A stretch of DNA of 64,000 nucleotides from Polynucleobacter sp. MWH-UH19D. GTDB lineage: Bacteria; Pseudomonadota; Gammaproteobacteria; Burkholderiales; Burkholderiaceae. The DNA is taken from contig NZ_CP099571.1 of the NCBI RefSeq assembly GCF_040409795.1, forward strand, positions 1,550,001-1,614,000, given 5' to 3'. Shown here one piece after another: positions 24,161 through 34,285 of this stretch; position 1 is the first letter of the stretch; every line of letters begins with the position of its first letter. The position numbers and the translations under genes were made by a program. The notes below the pieces were generated by a model. That model saw nothing but the letters and a program-made list of their open reading frames with translations. It did not search any database and was not told the origin of the DNA.

Positions 24161-24188
24161 ATTATAGTCGATTGCGACTTTTTTGACC
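24161..24188 (-). promoter_or_regulatory. Sigma-70 promoter of rpoD
   Basis: On the minus strand GGTCAA (24183-24188) and a perfect TATAAT (24161-24166) are separated by 16 bp, about 135 bp before the rpoD start. It lets rpoD be expressed apart from dnaG. Confidence 0.6.
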
Positions 24189-24197
24189 CCGGCTTGG

Positions 24198-24220
24198 CTA
24201 AAAATATTGGGTATTTTTAG
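24198..24220 (-). terminator. Possible weak terminator between dnaG and rpoD
   Basis: CTAAAAATA and TATTTTTAG form a perfect 9-bp stem with a five-base loop just after the dnaG stop. The stem is AT-rich, so termination would be partial at best. Confidence 0.4.
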
Positions 24221-24248
24221 GTCATTTCTGGGGGAATTTCAGTAAATC

Positions 24249-26237
24249 TCAGGCAAATTTAAGCTTTTCACCCAATTCTCGATAACGGGCCTTATCTTGC
24301 TCGCTGGCACCCCCCCCAGCAATTTTTTGGGCAATTTCAGTCATTTCTTGCTTTAGGGTCACTTTTTCCAGTTTTCCAAAAGCACCTTCTAGATCTGCAG
24401 CGGCACCCTCAAGCTCAAGATCACTACCCATAATACGTTTTCTGAGCACTTCATACATGGATGCAAGTTCACTGCGGGAGAGTTGATCCTGGAACATCGC
24501 AAAAGATCCTGCGCCAACGGTCAACTTACCGCTTTCATCTGGGATGAGCTCAACCTGATCACATTGCGCTAGCAAATCGGTCATCAACATCAAAGCATTT
24601 GCAGATCGTTGTTCTGCTGCCTTTAATGCCAAAGCACGCTTACTCTCATTTAATGCTTTTCCTAAATGTGGAAACTGAATGAGCACACGCAAAATTTGTT
24701 CAGCCAAATCCATCGGTGCTTTAGGTGGCTCAATGGCTTGAGTGGCCACTCGTTTTGCCGAACCCTTTGAAGCTTGCCATGGCGCCCCTTGTCGATTGCT
24801 ACCAGAAAAAGAATTTGGATAATTTGGGTTATTGGAATTTCCCGTGCCACCAGGGTGACTTGTGCCATAAGTTGATCTTGCTGTTGTCGCTTGATATCCA
24901 GATGGCTGCACTGGCGCTGGAACGATACTCAGACCACAGAATGATTCCAACTCAGCAGGAGTGGTGTTGGTGCGGATAGCTAACTCACGCAACATTTGCG
25001 TGCGTAGCGCAATCGGGGGCATCGATAACAATAAAGGCTTGGCCGCATGGTGTGTCTGCGCCCTGCCTTCTGGTGTAGTTAGATCATGACCTTCGCTTGC
25101 CACCTTAAAGAAAAAACTCGAGAGCGACATGGCTTCTTTGATTGCTTTTTCAAAGGCTGTCTCGCCATACGCTCTGACATAACTATCCGGGTCATGCTCT
25201 GTTGGCAAAAATAAGAAACGAATTTCTTTATCGTCAGACATCAGTGGCAAGCAAGCTTCAAGTGCACGCTGCGCTGCACGTTGCCCTGCTGCATCACCAT
25301 CAAACGAAAAAACCACTTTATCGGTTTGGCGCAATAGCATGCGCACATGATTGGCAGTGCATGCAGTACCCAACGTTGCCACTGCATTTGGGAAACCCAA
25401 CTGCGCAAGTGCAACCACGTCCATGTAGCCTTCGCAAACGAGCACATATTCTTTGGCGCGTATGGCTTGTCTTCCTTCAAACAATCCGTAGAGCGTATTG
25501 CCTTTAGAGAACAAGGGCGTTTCAGGAGAGTTTAAATATTTTGGTTCGCCTTGATCCAGGATGCGGCCACCAAACCCAATCGTCTGACCTTTTGGATTAC
25601 GAATTGGGAACATGATGCGGTCTCGGAAACGGTCATAACGTTTTACAGGTGCCCCCTCTGACTGTTCCCCCTGAATAATCAAGCCACCCTCAACAAGCGT
25701 TTTGGCAATGTCATCATTCGAGTAAGAGCCAAATACCGCTTCAAGTCCTTGCCAACCATCTGGGGCATAGCCAAGAGCATAACGTTTTGCGATCTCACCA
25801 GTTAGGCCGCGCCCTTTGAGATAGTCAACTGCACGGGTGCTTCCTTTGAGTTGTTGGCGATACCAATCGGCTGCTGAACTCATCACTTCACTGAGCGCCA
25901 TGGCTTGCTGTTGACGCGCAACATCATTTGCGCTGCGCTCTTCACGAGGAACATCTAAGCCAGCAGAGCGCGCAAGCTCTTCAATCGCGTCCACGTAACC
26001 TAAGCCGGAATACTCCATCAAGAAACTAATGGCAGATCCATGGGCGCCACATCCAAAGCAGTGATAGAACTGCTTAGTAGGTGATACTGAAAATGATGGT
26101 GACTTTTCTGAATGAAAGGGGCACAGGCCTTGATAGTTTGCGCCCGCTTTTTTTAACTTTACATGCTGCCCAACCACATCAACAATATCAACCCGATTTA
26201 AAAGATCAGCAATGAAGGATTGTGGAATGAGCGCCAT
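24249..26237 (-). CDS. dnaG: DNA primase
   Basis: Replicative primase of 662 residues that lays RNA primers at the fork. The N-terminal zinc finger is C39-X2-H42 and C60-X2-C63; the TOPRIM core shows EGYMDVVALAQ and FDGDAAGQRAA; the C-terminal helicase-binding region follows a low-complexity linker rich in Gly, Ser, Asn (about residues 445-490). Located in the macromolecular synthesis operon between yqeY and rpoD. Confidence 0.97.
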   Translation of the reverse strand: MALIPQSFIADLLNRVDIVDVVGQHVKLKKAGANYQGLCPFHSEKSPSFSVSPTKQFYHCFGCGAHGSAISFLMEYSGLGYVDAIEELARSAGLDVPREERSANDVARQQQAMALSEVMSSAADWYRQQLKGSTRAVDYLKGRGLTGEIAKRYALGYAPDGWQGLEAVFGSYSNDDIAKTLVEGGLIIQGEQSEGAPVKRYDRFRDRIMFPIRNPKGQTIGFGGRILDQGEPKYLNSPETPLFSKGNTLYGLFEGRQAIRAKEYVLVCEGYMDVVALAQLGFPNAVATLGTACTANHVRMLLRQTDKVVFSFDGDAAGQRAAQRALEACLPLMSDDKEIRFLFLPTEHDPDSYVRAYGETAFEKAIKEAMSLSSFFFKVASEGHDLTTPEGRAQTHHAAKPLLLSMPPIALRTQMLRELAIRTNTTPAELESFCGLSIVPAPVQPSGYQATTARSTYGTSHPGGTGNSNNPNYPNSFSGSNRQGAPWQASKGSAKRVATQAIEPPKAPMDLAEQILRVLIQFPHLGKALNESKRALALKAAEQRSANALMLMTDLLAQCDQVELIPDESGKLTVGAGSFAMFQDQLSRSELASMYEVLRKRIMGSDLELEGAAADLEGAFGKLEKVTLKQEMTEIAQKIAGGGASEQDKARYRELGEKLKFA

Positions 26238-26286
26238 ACAATCAGTATGAAACGGTTTGGAAGGTTTTGCTAGTTAGTAAAGCGGC

Positions 26287-26733
26287 TTACTTTGCCAATG
26301 CAGCTTTAACCAAGCCAGACACTTTGCCCATATCAGCCTTGCCGGCTAATTGAGCTTTTAAAGCGCCGATCACTTTACCCATATCTTGTGGTCCTGCAGC
26401 ACCAGTCGCAGCTACTGCCGCAGCTACTGCCGCTTGCACTTCTGCATCTGACATTTGCGCTGGCAAATAGGCTTGCAAGATAGTCATCTCGGCGGACTCA
26501 ACTGCTACTAAATCATCGCGTCCTGCTTTTTCAAACTGAGAAATCGAATCTTTACGTTGCTTAATCATTTTTTCAACGGTAGCAATCACTGCAGCATCAT
26601 CGAGCACGATGCGATCATCTACTTCGCGTTGCTTGATTGCAGCCAATAAAAGACGAATGGTTCCTAAGCGCGCAGTTTCTTTAGCACGCATGGCAGATTT
26701 CATATCTTCAGTGATTTGATCTTTCAAACTCAT
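26287..26733 (-). CDS. yqeY: GatB/YqeY domain protein
   Basis: A 148-residue protein of the YqeY family, related to the tail domain of GatB of tRNA amidotransferase (MSLKDQITEDMKSAMRAKET; QAYLPAQMSDAEVQ; MGKVIGALKAQLAGKADMGK). Its function in non-GatB organisms is unclear. It sits between rpsU and dnaG, as in many proteobacteria. Confidence 0.93.
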   Translation of the reverse strand: MSLKDQITEDMKSAMRAKETARLGTIRLLLAAIKQREVDDRIVLDDAAVIATVEKMIKQRKDSISQFEKAGRDDLVAVESAEMTILQAYLPAQMSDAEVQAAVAAAVAATGAAGPQDMGKVIGALKAQLAGKADMGKVSGLVKAALAK

Positions 26734-26773
26734 AGAGTGATCCTAGTTTTCTGAGGTGGTGATTAAAAAGCAA

Positions 26774-26804
26774 AAACCCGCTGCGTTTCACCGTCAGCGG
26801 GTTT
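26774..26804 (-). terminator. Terminator between rpsU and yqeY
   Basis: AAACCCGCTG and CAGCGGGTTT form a 10-bp stem, followed on the minus strand by more T residues. It sits 34 bp after the rpsU stop, the classical place of the attenuating terminator in the macromolecular synthesis operon that keeps dnaG and rpoD below rpsU. Confidence 0.85.
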
Positions 26805-26838
26805 CAAAGCTTCTCGGTGAAGAGAGCTTTAAATTCTA

Positions 26839-27051
26839 TTAGTAAAGCTTCTTCGGCAACATTTGGCTGCGAATACGCTTGTAATGGCGCTTAGCAGCTG
26901 CAGCCTTTTTACGCTTACGCTCAGCCGTTGGCTTCTCGTAAAACTCGCGTGCACGCAAGTCTGTCAAAAGACCATTTTTCTCAATGGTGCGCTTGAAACG
27001 GCGCAATGCCACTTCAAATGGTTCGTTTTCGCGAAGGCGGACTGTAGTCAT
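26839..27051 (-). CDS. rpsU: 30S ribosomal protein S21
   Basis: A 70-residue, strongly basic protein, the standard length for S21 ([25 protein letters not shown]-like segment [20 protein letters not shown]). It joins the small subunit near the anti-Shine-Dalgarno end of 16S rRNA. First gene of the macromolecular synthesis operon and divergent from tsaD, 77 bp away. Confidence 0.97.
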   Translation of the reverse strand: MTTVRLRENEPFEVALRRFKRTIEKNGLLTDLRAREFYEKPTAERKRKKAAAAKRHYKRIRSQMLPKKLY

Positions 27052-27128
27052 ACTTATTTAACTCGTATATGCTCGATAGGTATCGAAAAATTAACTGAAT
27101 TGCGATTCTAGCACGACCAAGCAAAAAA

Positions 27129-28202
27129 ATGATTGTTTTAGGCATAGAAACTTCCTGTGACGAGACTGGGGTGGCGATTTACGACACAAGCCCTTGGGAA
27201 GCAGGAAAACCAGCGTTTTTAGGCATTCTAGGCCAGGGTTTGCACTCTCAAATCGCTATGCACCGCGATTATGGGGGTGTTGTTCCTGAATTGGCTTCTA
27301 GGGACCATATTCGCCGAGTTTTGCCCCTTTTAGGCCAATCTTTGAGCCAATCTGGCCTCAAATTGGACGATATTGACGCCGTTGCCTTTACTCAAGGGCC
27401 AGGCTTAGCAGGTGCGCTATTGGTGGGTAGCGCCTTTGCCAAATCCTTAGCGCAAGGTCTCAATTTGCCCACAATCGGGGTTCATCACCTCGAAGGCCAT
27501 CTACTTTCTCCGCTTTTAGGCCAAACGGCTCCGCAATTTCCTTTTATTGCCCTACTGGTTTCTGGGGGACATACCCAACTCATGAAAGTTTCCGGCATTG
27601 GCCAATATGAACTCCTGGGCGAGACTTTGGATGATGCCGCTGGCGAAGCCTTTGACAAAACTGCCAAATTACTAGGTCTTGATTACCCAGGGGGCGCAGC
27701 CATTTCTAAGTTAGCCGAGAAAGGTCGTGTCGGCATTTTTGATTTACCAAAACCCATGTTGCACTCGGGTGATCTGGATTTTTCTTTTTCAGGACTCAAG
27801 ACTGCTGTTTTAAATCAAGTCAAAAAGTTTGAAGCGCAATCAGTGACCGATCCGAATGTAGTGGCGCAGTTTCATGCAGACCTTGCAAGAAGTTTTGTTG
27901 ATGCCATCGTCGCTGTCTTAGTGAGCAAATCTGAGAAAGCACTCAAGCAAACCGGATGCAAACATCTCGTCCTGGCTGGTGGTGTCGGCGCTAATTTACA
28001 ACTGCGCAATGCATTAAATGAAAAAGCACAGGCAATTAAATTTGAGGTGCACTATCCGCCACTAGAGTTATGCACTGATAACGGCGTCATGATTGCCTTC
28101 GCTGGTGCACTACGTATGCTGAGTAAAAATAATGGCTCTACAAAATCTGGAGCCTTTGATGTGAAACCCCGCTGGGATTTACAAAGCAATAATTTGACTT
28201 AA
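27129..28202 (+). CDS. tsaD: tRNA N6-adenosine threonylcarbamoyltransferase TsaD
   Basis: Makes t6A37 in ANN-decoding tRNAs together with TsaB, TsaE and TsaC. At 357 residues with an ASKHA fold: [14 protein letters not shown] at the start, the metal-binding HLEGH motif, VSGGHTQL and the C-terminal [15 protein letters not shown] and [12 protein letters not shown]. Adjacent and divergent from rpsU, a common arrangement. Confidence 0.97.
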   Translation: MIVLGIETSCDETGVAIYDTSPWEAGKPAFLGILGQGLHSQIAMHRDYGGVVPELASRDHIRRVLPLLGQSLSQSGLKLDDIDAVAFTQGPGLAGALLVGSAFAKSLAQGLNLPTIGVHHLEGHLLSPLLGQTAPQFPFIALLVSGGHTQLMKVSGIGQYELLGETLDDAAGEAFDKTAKLLGLDYPGGAAISKLAEKGRVGIFDLPKPMLHSGDLDFSFSGLKTAVLNQVKKFEAQSVTDPNVVAQFHADLARSFVDAIVAVLVSKSEKALKQTGCKHLVLAGGVGANLQLRNALNEKAQAIKFEVHYPPLELCTDNGVMIAFAGALRMLSKNNGSTKSGAFDVKPRWDLQSNNLT

Positions 28203-28224
28203 TTCAGCCCAGTCCTAGTGCGCT

Positions 28225-29052
28225 TTATTTCTGGTGTGAAATTCTGGCAAAAGCGCTGTGGTTGTGAATCGACTCAAAGTTCTCGGCCTCAACTACAAAC
28301 GACTGAATACGCTGATCTGCTTTTAAACGCCCAGCAACATCGCGTACTAAATCTTCAACAAATTTAGGATTGCTGTAAGAATGCTCCGTCACCCACTTTT
28401 CATCTGGGCGCTTAAGCAAACCCCAAAGCTCGCTTGATGCTTCGCTCTCAGCGGCTGCAACTAAATCTTCTACTGTCATCTGGGTTGCTGAGTCCAAAGT
28501 CACGGTCATCGTGACATGTGAGCGCTGATTATGTGCACCAAATTCTGAAATCTCTTTTGAACATGGGCATAAACTCATTACCGGCACTTGCGCACGCAAA
28601 CCTAACTCGACATCACTTGCACCAGCCGCATTTTGTTTGGCTGTTGCCATCCAAGTCACTTCGTAATCCATCAAGCTCTCAACACCGGAAACGGGTGCCG
28701 CTTTTTTGACAAAGTGTGTATAGGTAAATTGCACATGACCTTCTTTGGCGTCAAGCAAAGGCAACATCTCACGCACTAAAGCAACCACTGTTGCGCTATC
28801 AACGGCTTGATCTTGTTTTTGCAAGAGCGCCATAAAGCGAGACATGTGAGTACCCTTCACATGCGCAGGCAAAGCGACATCCATCTCAAAAGTTCCTACA
28901 GATGGAAAGTTGCCAGTTTTGCTACGAATCGTTAATGGGTGACGCACACCACGAATACCGACTTGCTCAATTGGCATTGCGCGCTTGTCCAAAGTGGACT
29001 GCACGTCAGGCATTGCACTGGCTTTGAGGAAGGCGGGGTTCATGTCATTCAT
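28225..29052 (-). CDS. folE2: GTP cyclohydrolase FolE2 (type IB)
   Basis: Converts GTP to 7,8-dihydroneopterin triphosphate for folate or queuosine synthesis, using Mn or other metals instead of zinc alone. The active-site Cys is in [20 protein letters not shown], and the metal ligands include the nearby Glu and His. I start at ATG 29052 (MNDMNPAFL) rather than an upstream TTG, giving 275 residues. It follows dxs by 25 bp and is the last gene of the xseB-ispA-dxs-folE2 unit. Confidence 0.95.
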   Translation of the reverse strand: MNDMNPAFLKASAMPDVQSTLDKRAMPIEQVGIRGVRHPLTIRSKTGNFPSVGTFEMDVALPAHVKGTHMSRFMALLQKQDQAVDSATVVALVREMLPLLDAKEGHVQFTYTHFVKKAAPVSGVESLMDYEVTWMATAKQNAAGASDVELGLRAQVPVMSLCPCSKEISEFGAHNQRSHVTMTVTLDSATQMTVEDLVAAAESEASSELWGLLKRPDEKWVTEHSYSNPKFVEDLVRDVAGRLKADQRIQSFVVEAENFESIHNHSAFARISHQK

Positions 29053-29077
29053 GGCTCTATTTTCAAGCAAAACGAGC

Positions 29078-30979
29078 TTATTTGCCTGAAATCACCGAAT
29101 TTGCCACGAATACCGCTGGAAAACGCTGCTTTATGGAGTTTGTAATGCCCTCTACATCTAGGCCACACTTGGTCATGAGCAACTGATAGTCGCCATGCTC
29201 AATGAATTCATCGGGAAGACCTAACTGAAGTAAGGGCTTCTGAATACCCAATTTTGTGAGCGCCTCTAGGCAAGCGCTACCTGCGCCACCAGCAATGGCA
29301 CCATCTTCAATCGTGACAAAGTAATCATGATCTGCTGCTAGCGATTGAATCAACTCAAGGTCTAATGGTTTTACAAAACGCATGTTAGCAACCGTGGCAT
29401 CCAAACTCTCAGCAGCTTCTAAAGCACTATAGAGCAAGGTACCAAATGCCAAAATTGCTACCCTCTTACCAGTGGGCGCCGTTGACTTACGACGAATCTC
29501 ACCCTTACCTAATGGCAAAGTGCGCAACTCTGTTGATGGAATAGCACCTACTCCGGAACCACGTGGATAACGCACTGCGGTTGGATGTGGTTGATGAAAT
29601 GCAGTTGTTAATAAATCACGGCACTCTGCTTCATCGGCTGGCGTCATCACCAACATATTTGGAATGCATCGTAAAAAGGGAATGTCGTATGCTCCCGCAT
29701 GCGTTGCGCCGTCGGCTCCGACTAATCCCGCACGATCTAGCGCAAACAAAACTGGCAGATCTTGCAAAGCCACATCATGAATCAACTGGTCATAAGCGCG
29801 TTGCAAGAAAGTGGAATAGATTGCCACCACTGGCTTCATGCCTTCACATGCCATACCTGCCGCAAAGGTCACCGCATGTTGCTCGGCAATACCCACATCG
29901 TAGTAACGCTTTGGAAAATTCTTCTCGAACTCTACCAAACCAGAACCTTCACGCATTGCGGGAGTAATGCCAATCAACATTGGATCAGCATGGGCCATAT
30001 CACAAAGCCATTCACCAAATACTTGAGTGAAGGTTTTTTTGCTTGCGGCTACTTTTTTGACGCCTTCCTGCGGATTAAACTTGCTCGGGCCGTGATACAA
30101 AACTGGGTCAGCTTCTGCTAACTCATAACCCTGACCTTTTTTGGTTACAACATGCAAGAACTGTGGCCCGCGACCTTCCAATGCTAAACGCCGCACGTTT
30201 TGCAACATCGGCACAAGCGCATCTAAATCATGTCCATCGATAGGGCCGAAATAGTTAAAACCAAATTCTTGAAAGATTGTCGCTGGTGACACCATGCCTT
30301 TAGCATGATCCTCTAGGCGTTTTGCAAACTCACGTAATGGCGGCGCAATTGACAGGACGCTATCAATACCTTTTTTGGTAGTTGAGTAAATATTGCCACT
30401 GAGTAATCGCGCAAGATGGCGATTGAGCGCGCCCACTGCTGGTGAAATCGACATATCGTTGTCATTCAAAATCACCACAAGAGGTAAGTCGTCATAGACG
30501 CCGGCATTATTCATTGCCTCAAAAGCCATGCCACCGGTCATCGCGCTATCGCCAATCACCGCAACCGCTACCTGACGCTCACCTTTGGTTTGGAATGCAC
30601 GCGCCATTCCCATCGCCGCAGAAATACTGGTTGAAGAGTGCCCCGTGCCAAAAGCATCAAACTCACTCTCTGCGCGGTGCGGGAAGCCTGAAAGACCTTT
30701 GTATTGACGTAAGGTATTCATGCGCTCACGACGGCCTGTCAAGATTTTGTGCGGGTAACTTTGATGACCAACATCCCAAACGATCCGATCGCGTGGCGTA
30801 TCAAATACATAGTGCAAAGCAATCGATAACTCGACCGTTCCCAAATTGGAGGACAAGTGACCTCCCGTTTTGGATACTGAATCAAGTACAAATTGACGCA
30901 ACTCATCCGCGAGGGCTGGCAGCTCATCGCGCGTCAGCTTTTTGAGATCATCAGGAGAGTTAATCGAAAGTAAGGTCAT
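29078..30979 (-). CDS. dxs: 1-deoxy-D-xylulose-5-phosphate synthase
   Basis: Thiamine-diphosphate enzyme condensing pyruvate with glyceraldehyde 3-phosphate, the entry step of the MEP isoprenoid pathway. At 633 residues it is full length. Seen are [20 protein letters not shown], the ThDP motif [18 protein letters not shown]...NDNDMS, and the pyrimidine-domain stretch [17 protein letters not shown]. It lies between ispA and folE2; ispH of the same pathway is at 62.2 kb. Confidence 0.97.
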   Translation of the reverse strand: MTLLSINSPDDLKKLTRDELPALADELRQFVLDSVSKTGGHLSSNLGTVELSIALHYVFDTPRDRIVWDVGHQSYPHKILTGRRERMNTLRQYKGLSGFPHRAESEFDAFGTGHSSTSISAAMGMARAFQTKGERQVAVAVIGDSAMTGGMAFEAMNNAGVYDDLPLVVILNDNDMSISPAVGALNRHLARLLSGNIYSTTKKGIDSVLSIAPPLREFAKRLEDHAKGMVSPATIFQEFGFNYFGPIDGHDLDALVPMLQNVRRLALEGRGPQFLHVVTKKGQGYELAEADPVLYHGPSKFNPQEGVKKVAASKKTFTQVFGEWLCDMAHADPMLIGITPAMREGSGLVEFEKNFPKRYYDVGIAEQHAVTFAAGMACEGMKPVVAIYSTFLQRAYDQLIHDVALQDLPVLFALDRAGLVGADGATHAGAYDIPFLRCIPNMLVMTPADEAECRDLLTTAFHQPHPTAVRYPRGSGVGAIPSTELRTLPLGKGEIRRKSTAPTGKRVAILAFGTLLYSALEAAESLDATVANMRFVKPLDLELIQSLAADHDYFVTIEDGAIAGGAGSACLEALTKLGIQKPLLQLGLPDEFIEHGDYQLLMTKCGLDVEGITNSIKQRFPAVFVANSVISGK

Positions 30980-30999
30980 TCTGTTATTACATGAATTCT

Positions 31000-31896
31000 T
31001 TATTTAGCTCTATTGACTACCAATAGCGCTAAATCTTTTAGAGCTTGGGCTTGATTGCCAAAACCATCCAGACTACGCATGGCGATTTCTTGCAATTCTT
31101 TAGCCTGTTGCTGTGCATAGTCTAAACCCATCAAGGTGACATAGGTGGGCTTGTTGGCAGCCGCGTCTTTTCCAGCAGTCTTTCCCAGCGTTTGACTATC
31201 AGCCGTTGCATCTAAGACATCGTCGATAATTTGAAAGGCTAAACCCAGCGCATTTGAGTACTGATTGAGCTGCTTGAGCTGATCGGCATTTAGCTTAGCC
31301 GCGATTCCGCCTAACTCAACAGCGCAAGATAACAATGCGCCCGTTTTCATGGCATGCATTTGCTGAAGACCTGTCAAATCTAATTTTTTGCCAACGCTTT
31401 CAAGATCAATTGCCTGGCCACCTGCCATGCCACGTGATCCCGATGCAGCAGCCAAACAGGCAATCATTTGCAGGCGTGCATTTGCATCTCCAGGCGAATT
31501 AGCCAATACCTCAAAGGCGCGCGTCTGCAATGCATCGCCAACTAATAATGCAGTTGCTTCATCAAACGCTTTATGAACAGTAGGTCTACCTCGACGCAAA
31601 TCATCGTCATCCATACAGGGCATATCGTCATGCACTAATGAATACGCATGAATACATTCCACCGCTACAGCAGCAGCATCGAGCATTTCTGTTTTTTGTG
31701 CAGAGGATTCTCCTAACTGCCCAGCAGCGTAAACCAGCAAAGGACGAATACGTTTACCGCCGCCCTGCGCGGCATATCGCATCGCCTCATGTAAGCGCTG
31801 TGGAGTGGTTTGCGGTAAATCCAGCAATCGATCTAAGGCAGACTCCACTCGCTCGGAGTGTGAAACAAGCCACTCTTGAAATGAAATCGCTGTCAA
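31000..31896 (-). CDS. ispA: Farnesyl/geranyl diphosphate synthase
   Basis: Short-chain polyprenyl synthase of 298 residues, with first Asp-rich motif [14 protein letters not shown], of the type that makes FPP, and second motif DDVLD. Supplies isoprenoids for quinones and undecaprenyl phosphate. It abuts xseB without a gap and precedes dxs by 20 bp. Confidence 0.95.
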   Translation of the reverse strand: MTAISFQEWLVSHSERVESALDRLLDLPQTTPQRLHEAMRYAAQGGGKRIRPLLVYAAGQLGESSAQKTEMLDAAAVAVECIHAYSLVHDDMPCMDDDDLRRGRPTVHKAFDEATALLVGDALQTRAFEVLANSPGDANARLQMIACLAAASGSRGMAGGQAIDLESVGKKLDLTGLQQMHAMKTGALLSCAVELGGIAAKLNADQLKQLNQYSNALGLAFQIIDDVLDATADSQTLGKTAGKDAAANKPTYVTLMGLDYAQQQAKELQEIAMRSLDGFGNQAQALKDLALLVVNRAK

Positions 31897-32130
31897 TTAA
31901 GCCTCAAACACGCGCACTTGCTGTTCTACTTGGGCCAAAACGCCTTGGCAATGTTTAAGCAGAGCTGCGCCACGCTGATACGCCAATAAGGTCTCTTCAA
32001 GGGAAAATTTTCCTGACTCCATATCAGAAATGAGCTTCTCCAGCTCTTTTACTGCCTGCTCATAACGTAAATCTGGGTCAATTTGGACCTCAAGACCTGC
32101 TTTTGAACTTTCTGACTTTTTGCTTGCCAT
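31897..32130 (-). CDS. xseB: Exodeoxyribonuclease VII small subunit
   Basis: A 77-residue protein of the XseB family (LRYEQAVKELEKLISDMESG then FSLEETLLAYQRG), which combines with XseA to degrade single-stranded DNA. xseA is not in the window. The xseB-ispA-dxs order is widespread in proteobacteria. Confidence 0.95.
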   Translation of the reverse strand: MASKKSESSKAGLEVQIDPDLRYEQAVKELEKLISDMESGKFSLEETLLAYQRGAALLKHCQGVLAQVEQQVRVFEA

Positions 32131-32198
32131 AAGCGGTTTCCTTCATATTCCCAATACGGATAGCCCTACATATTAAAGCGAGAAGACGCTTGCATGGG

Positions 32199-32204
32199 TA
32201 TAAT
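32199..32204 (+). promoter_or_regulatory. Probable -10 element of the Rieske gene
   Basis: A perfect TATAAT lies 88 bp before the ATG of the Rieske oxygenase, in the divergent gap after xseB. A convincing -35 is not present at the normal distance. Confidence 0.4.
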
Positions 32205-32291
32205 TCCCCCCTTCCTTTCCAATATCGATCCGTCGATGGTTGGATTGGTTATTCCGCTTAGCTTCGGCTGACGTTTTCGGGGGTGGGGAGA

Positions 32292-33398
32292 ATGACTAAT
32301 CTGGCTACCGCGCAGCAGCTTGCGCCGTCCAATCTACAACTGCCGGTTTCGGCATATTTTGACGCTGACCTATATCAGCGGGAAATTGAACTGCTTTTCA
32401 AGCAGGGTCCTGGCTATGTTGGCCACGAACTCATGGTGCCTGACGTTGGCTCCTATCAAACTTTAAGTGCTGAGAACGAGGGTCGTATTCTGGTGCGCAA
32501 TCAAGAGGGTATTGAACTGCTCTCCAATGTTTGCCGTCATCGCCAAGCGCTCATGCTAAATGGCAAAGGCAAAACAGAAAATATTGTTTGCCCACTGCAT
32601 CGCTGGACTTATGACTTGGGCGGCAATTTATTAGGCGCACCTCACTTTGCAGACAAGCCTTGTTTAAATCTTGGCAAATCACCACTGCAAAATTGGCAAG
32701 GTCTCCTGTTTGAGGGTCCGCGAGATGTTCGCAGTGATCTCGCAAAACTGGGTGTTGCTGATGATCTCAAGTTTGATGGATACATGCTTGACCATGTTGA
32801 AGTGCACGATTGCAACTACAACTGGAAAACATTTATCGAGGTTTACCTTGAGGACTATCACGTCGTTCCTTTTCATCCAGGCCTTGGCAAATTTGTTTCT
32901 TGCGAAGACTTGCACTGGGAATTTGGTGAGTGGCATAGCGTACAAACCGTTGGCATTCATAAAGACTTACAAAACCCTGGTTCACAAACTTACCGTCACT
33001 GGCATGAGGCTGTATTGCGCCAATTTAATGGCAAGACTCCACGACATGGAGCAATCTGGCTCACCTACTACCCCAACGTGATGGTCGAATGGTATCCAGG
33101 CGTACTCTGCGTTTCTACCTTACACCCTATGGGTGTTAACAAAACACGCAATATTGTTGAGTTCTACTACCCAGAAGAGATCGCTCTATTCGAACGGGAA
33201 TTTGTGGAAGCGGAGCGCGCTGCCTATATGGAAACTTGCATTGAAGATGATGAAATTGCTGAGCGCATGGATCAAGGTAGAGCAGCACTACTTGCGCGAG
33301 GGGTAAATGAGGTTGGCCCTTATCAAAGCCCGATGGAAGATGGCATGCAACATTTTCATGAGTGGTATCGACGCGTGATGAACTTTCAAGGCGCATAA
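32292..33398 (+). CDS. Rieske-type non-haem iron oxygenase, alpha subunit
   Basis: A 368-residue oxygenase component of the aromatic-ring-hydroxylating family. The Rieske [2Fe-2S] centre is bound by CRH...CPLH (about 34% of the way from the N-terminus to the mid domain), and the mononuclear iron site by NWKTFIEVYLEDYHVVPFH. ATG 32292 is chosen because GGGGAG precedes it; a GTG at 32283 is less likely. No beta subunit, ferredoxin or reductase gene is adjacent; the ferredoxin-reductase at 55.1 kb is a distant candidate partner. Substrate is unknown. Confidence 0.87.
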   Translation: MTNLATAQQLAPSNLQLPVSAYFDADLYQREIELLFKQGPGYVGHELMVPDVGSYQTLSAENEGRILVRNQEGIELLSNVCRHRQALMLNGKGKTENIVCPLHRWTYDLGGNLLGAPHFADKPCLNLGKSPLQNWQGLLFEGPRDVRSDLAKLGVADDLKFDGYMLDHVEVHDCNYNWKTFIEVYLEDYHVVPFHPGLGKFVSCEDLHWEFGEWHSVQTVGIHKDLQNPGSQTYRHWHEAVLRQFNGKTPRHGAIWLTYYPNVMVEWYPGVLCVSTLHPMGVNKTRNIVEFYYPEEIALFEREFVEAERAAYMETCIEDDEIAERMDQGRAALLARGVNEVGPYQSPMEDGMQHFHEWYRRVMNFQGA

Positions 33399-33448
33399 TC
33401 TACATACACACTTCTCGCCACCAACGTATTAGTTAAATAGGAAGCATC

Positions 33449-34279
33449 ATGACTCCTCTAATTACTGCAAACCAGTTAGAAGAAATCATTAATAGTGGCG
33501 AGAACGTATTACTCTGTGATTGCCGTTTTGATTTAGTAGATACCCAAGCTGGCAAAAAAGCTTACGAAGAAAGCCATATTCCTGGCGCGATTTATGTAGA
33601 TCTCGATCAAGACTTGTCAGGCACCAAGACTGGCAAGAATGGCAGACATCCATTACCCACACCTGAAGCGTGGGCACAAACCAAGACCCGCTTAGGCATT
33701 AACCCAAACACCTTGGTGGTTGCTTACGACAAACAAGGCTCTGTTTACGCTAGTCGCCTATGGTGGATGCTTAAAGCTAGCGGGCACGCTAATGTTCAAG
33801 TATTAAATGGTGGTCTAGATGCTTGGAATGGCCCCATGGGTACAGTGCCTCGCAAACCCACACCATTAAGCACGCCCGTAGCAGCAAGACCCTATGAAGG
33901 ACTGGTGCTGCTAGATGAAGTTGTTCGTAATTTGCAATCTAAGAGCCATATCGTGATTGACGCACGAGCCAATGATCGCTTTCATGGGCAAAACGAAACG
34001 TTAGATCCAGTGGGTGGTCACATTCCTGGTGCCATCAATCATTTCTTTAAAGACAACCTATCGGCTACTGCTTTTAAGTCAGCAGAACAATTGTTTAAAG
34101 ACTTCGTGGAACTACTCGGCTCACATAAACCAGGGCAAGTGATTCATCAATGTGGCTCTGGCGTGACTGCCTGTCACAACCTTCTGGCAATGGAAGTTGC
34201 TGGTCTCAAAGGCTCACGTCTTTACGCTGGTAGCTGGAGTGAGTGGTGTGCCGACAGCAGCAGACCGATTGAAATTTAA
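33449..34279 (+). CDS. sseA: 3-mercaptopyruvate sulfurtransferase-type rhodanese
   Basis: Cytoplasmic two-domain sulfurtransferase of 276 residues. The active loop in the second domain is HQCGSGVTACHN; CGSGVT is the form typical of mercaptopyruvate sulfurtransferases, against CRKG-like loops in thiosulfate sulfurtransferases. The first domain (SHIPGAIYVDLDQDLSG) is catalytically silent. It follows the Rieske gene by 50 bp. Confidence 0.9.
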   Translation: MTPLITANQLEEIINSGENVLLCDCRFDLVDTQAGKKAYEESHIPGAIYVDLDQDLSGTKTGKNGRHPLPTPEAWAQTKTRLGINPNTLVVAYDKQGSVYASRLWWMLKASGHANVQVLNGGLDAWNGPMGTVPRKPTPLSTPVAARPYEGLVLLDEVVRNLQSKSHIVIDARANDRFHGQNETLDPVGGHIPGAINHFFKDNLSATAFKSAEQLFKDFVELLGSHKPGQVIHQCGSGVTACHNLLAMEVAGLKGSRLYAGSWSEWCADSSRPIEI

Positions 34280-34285
34280 TTCGGT

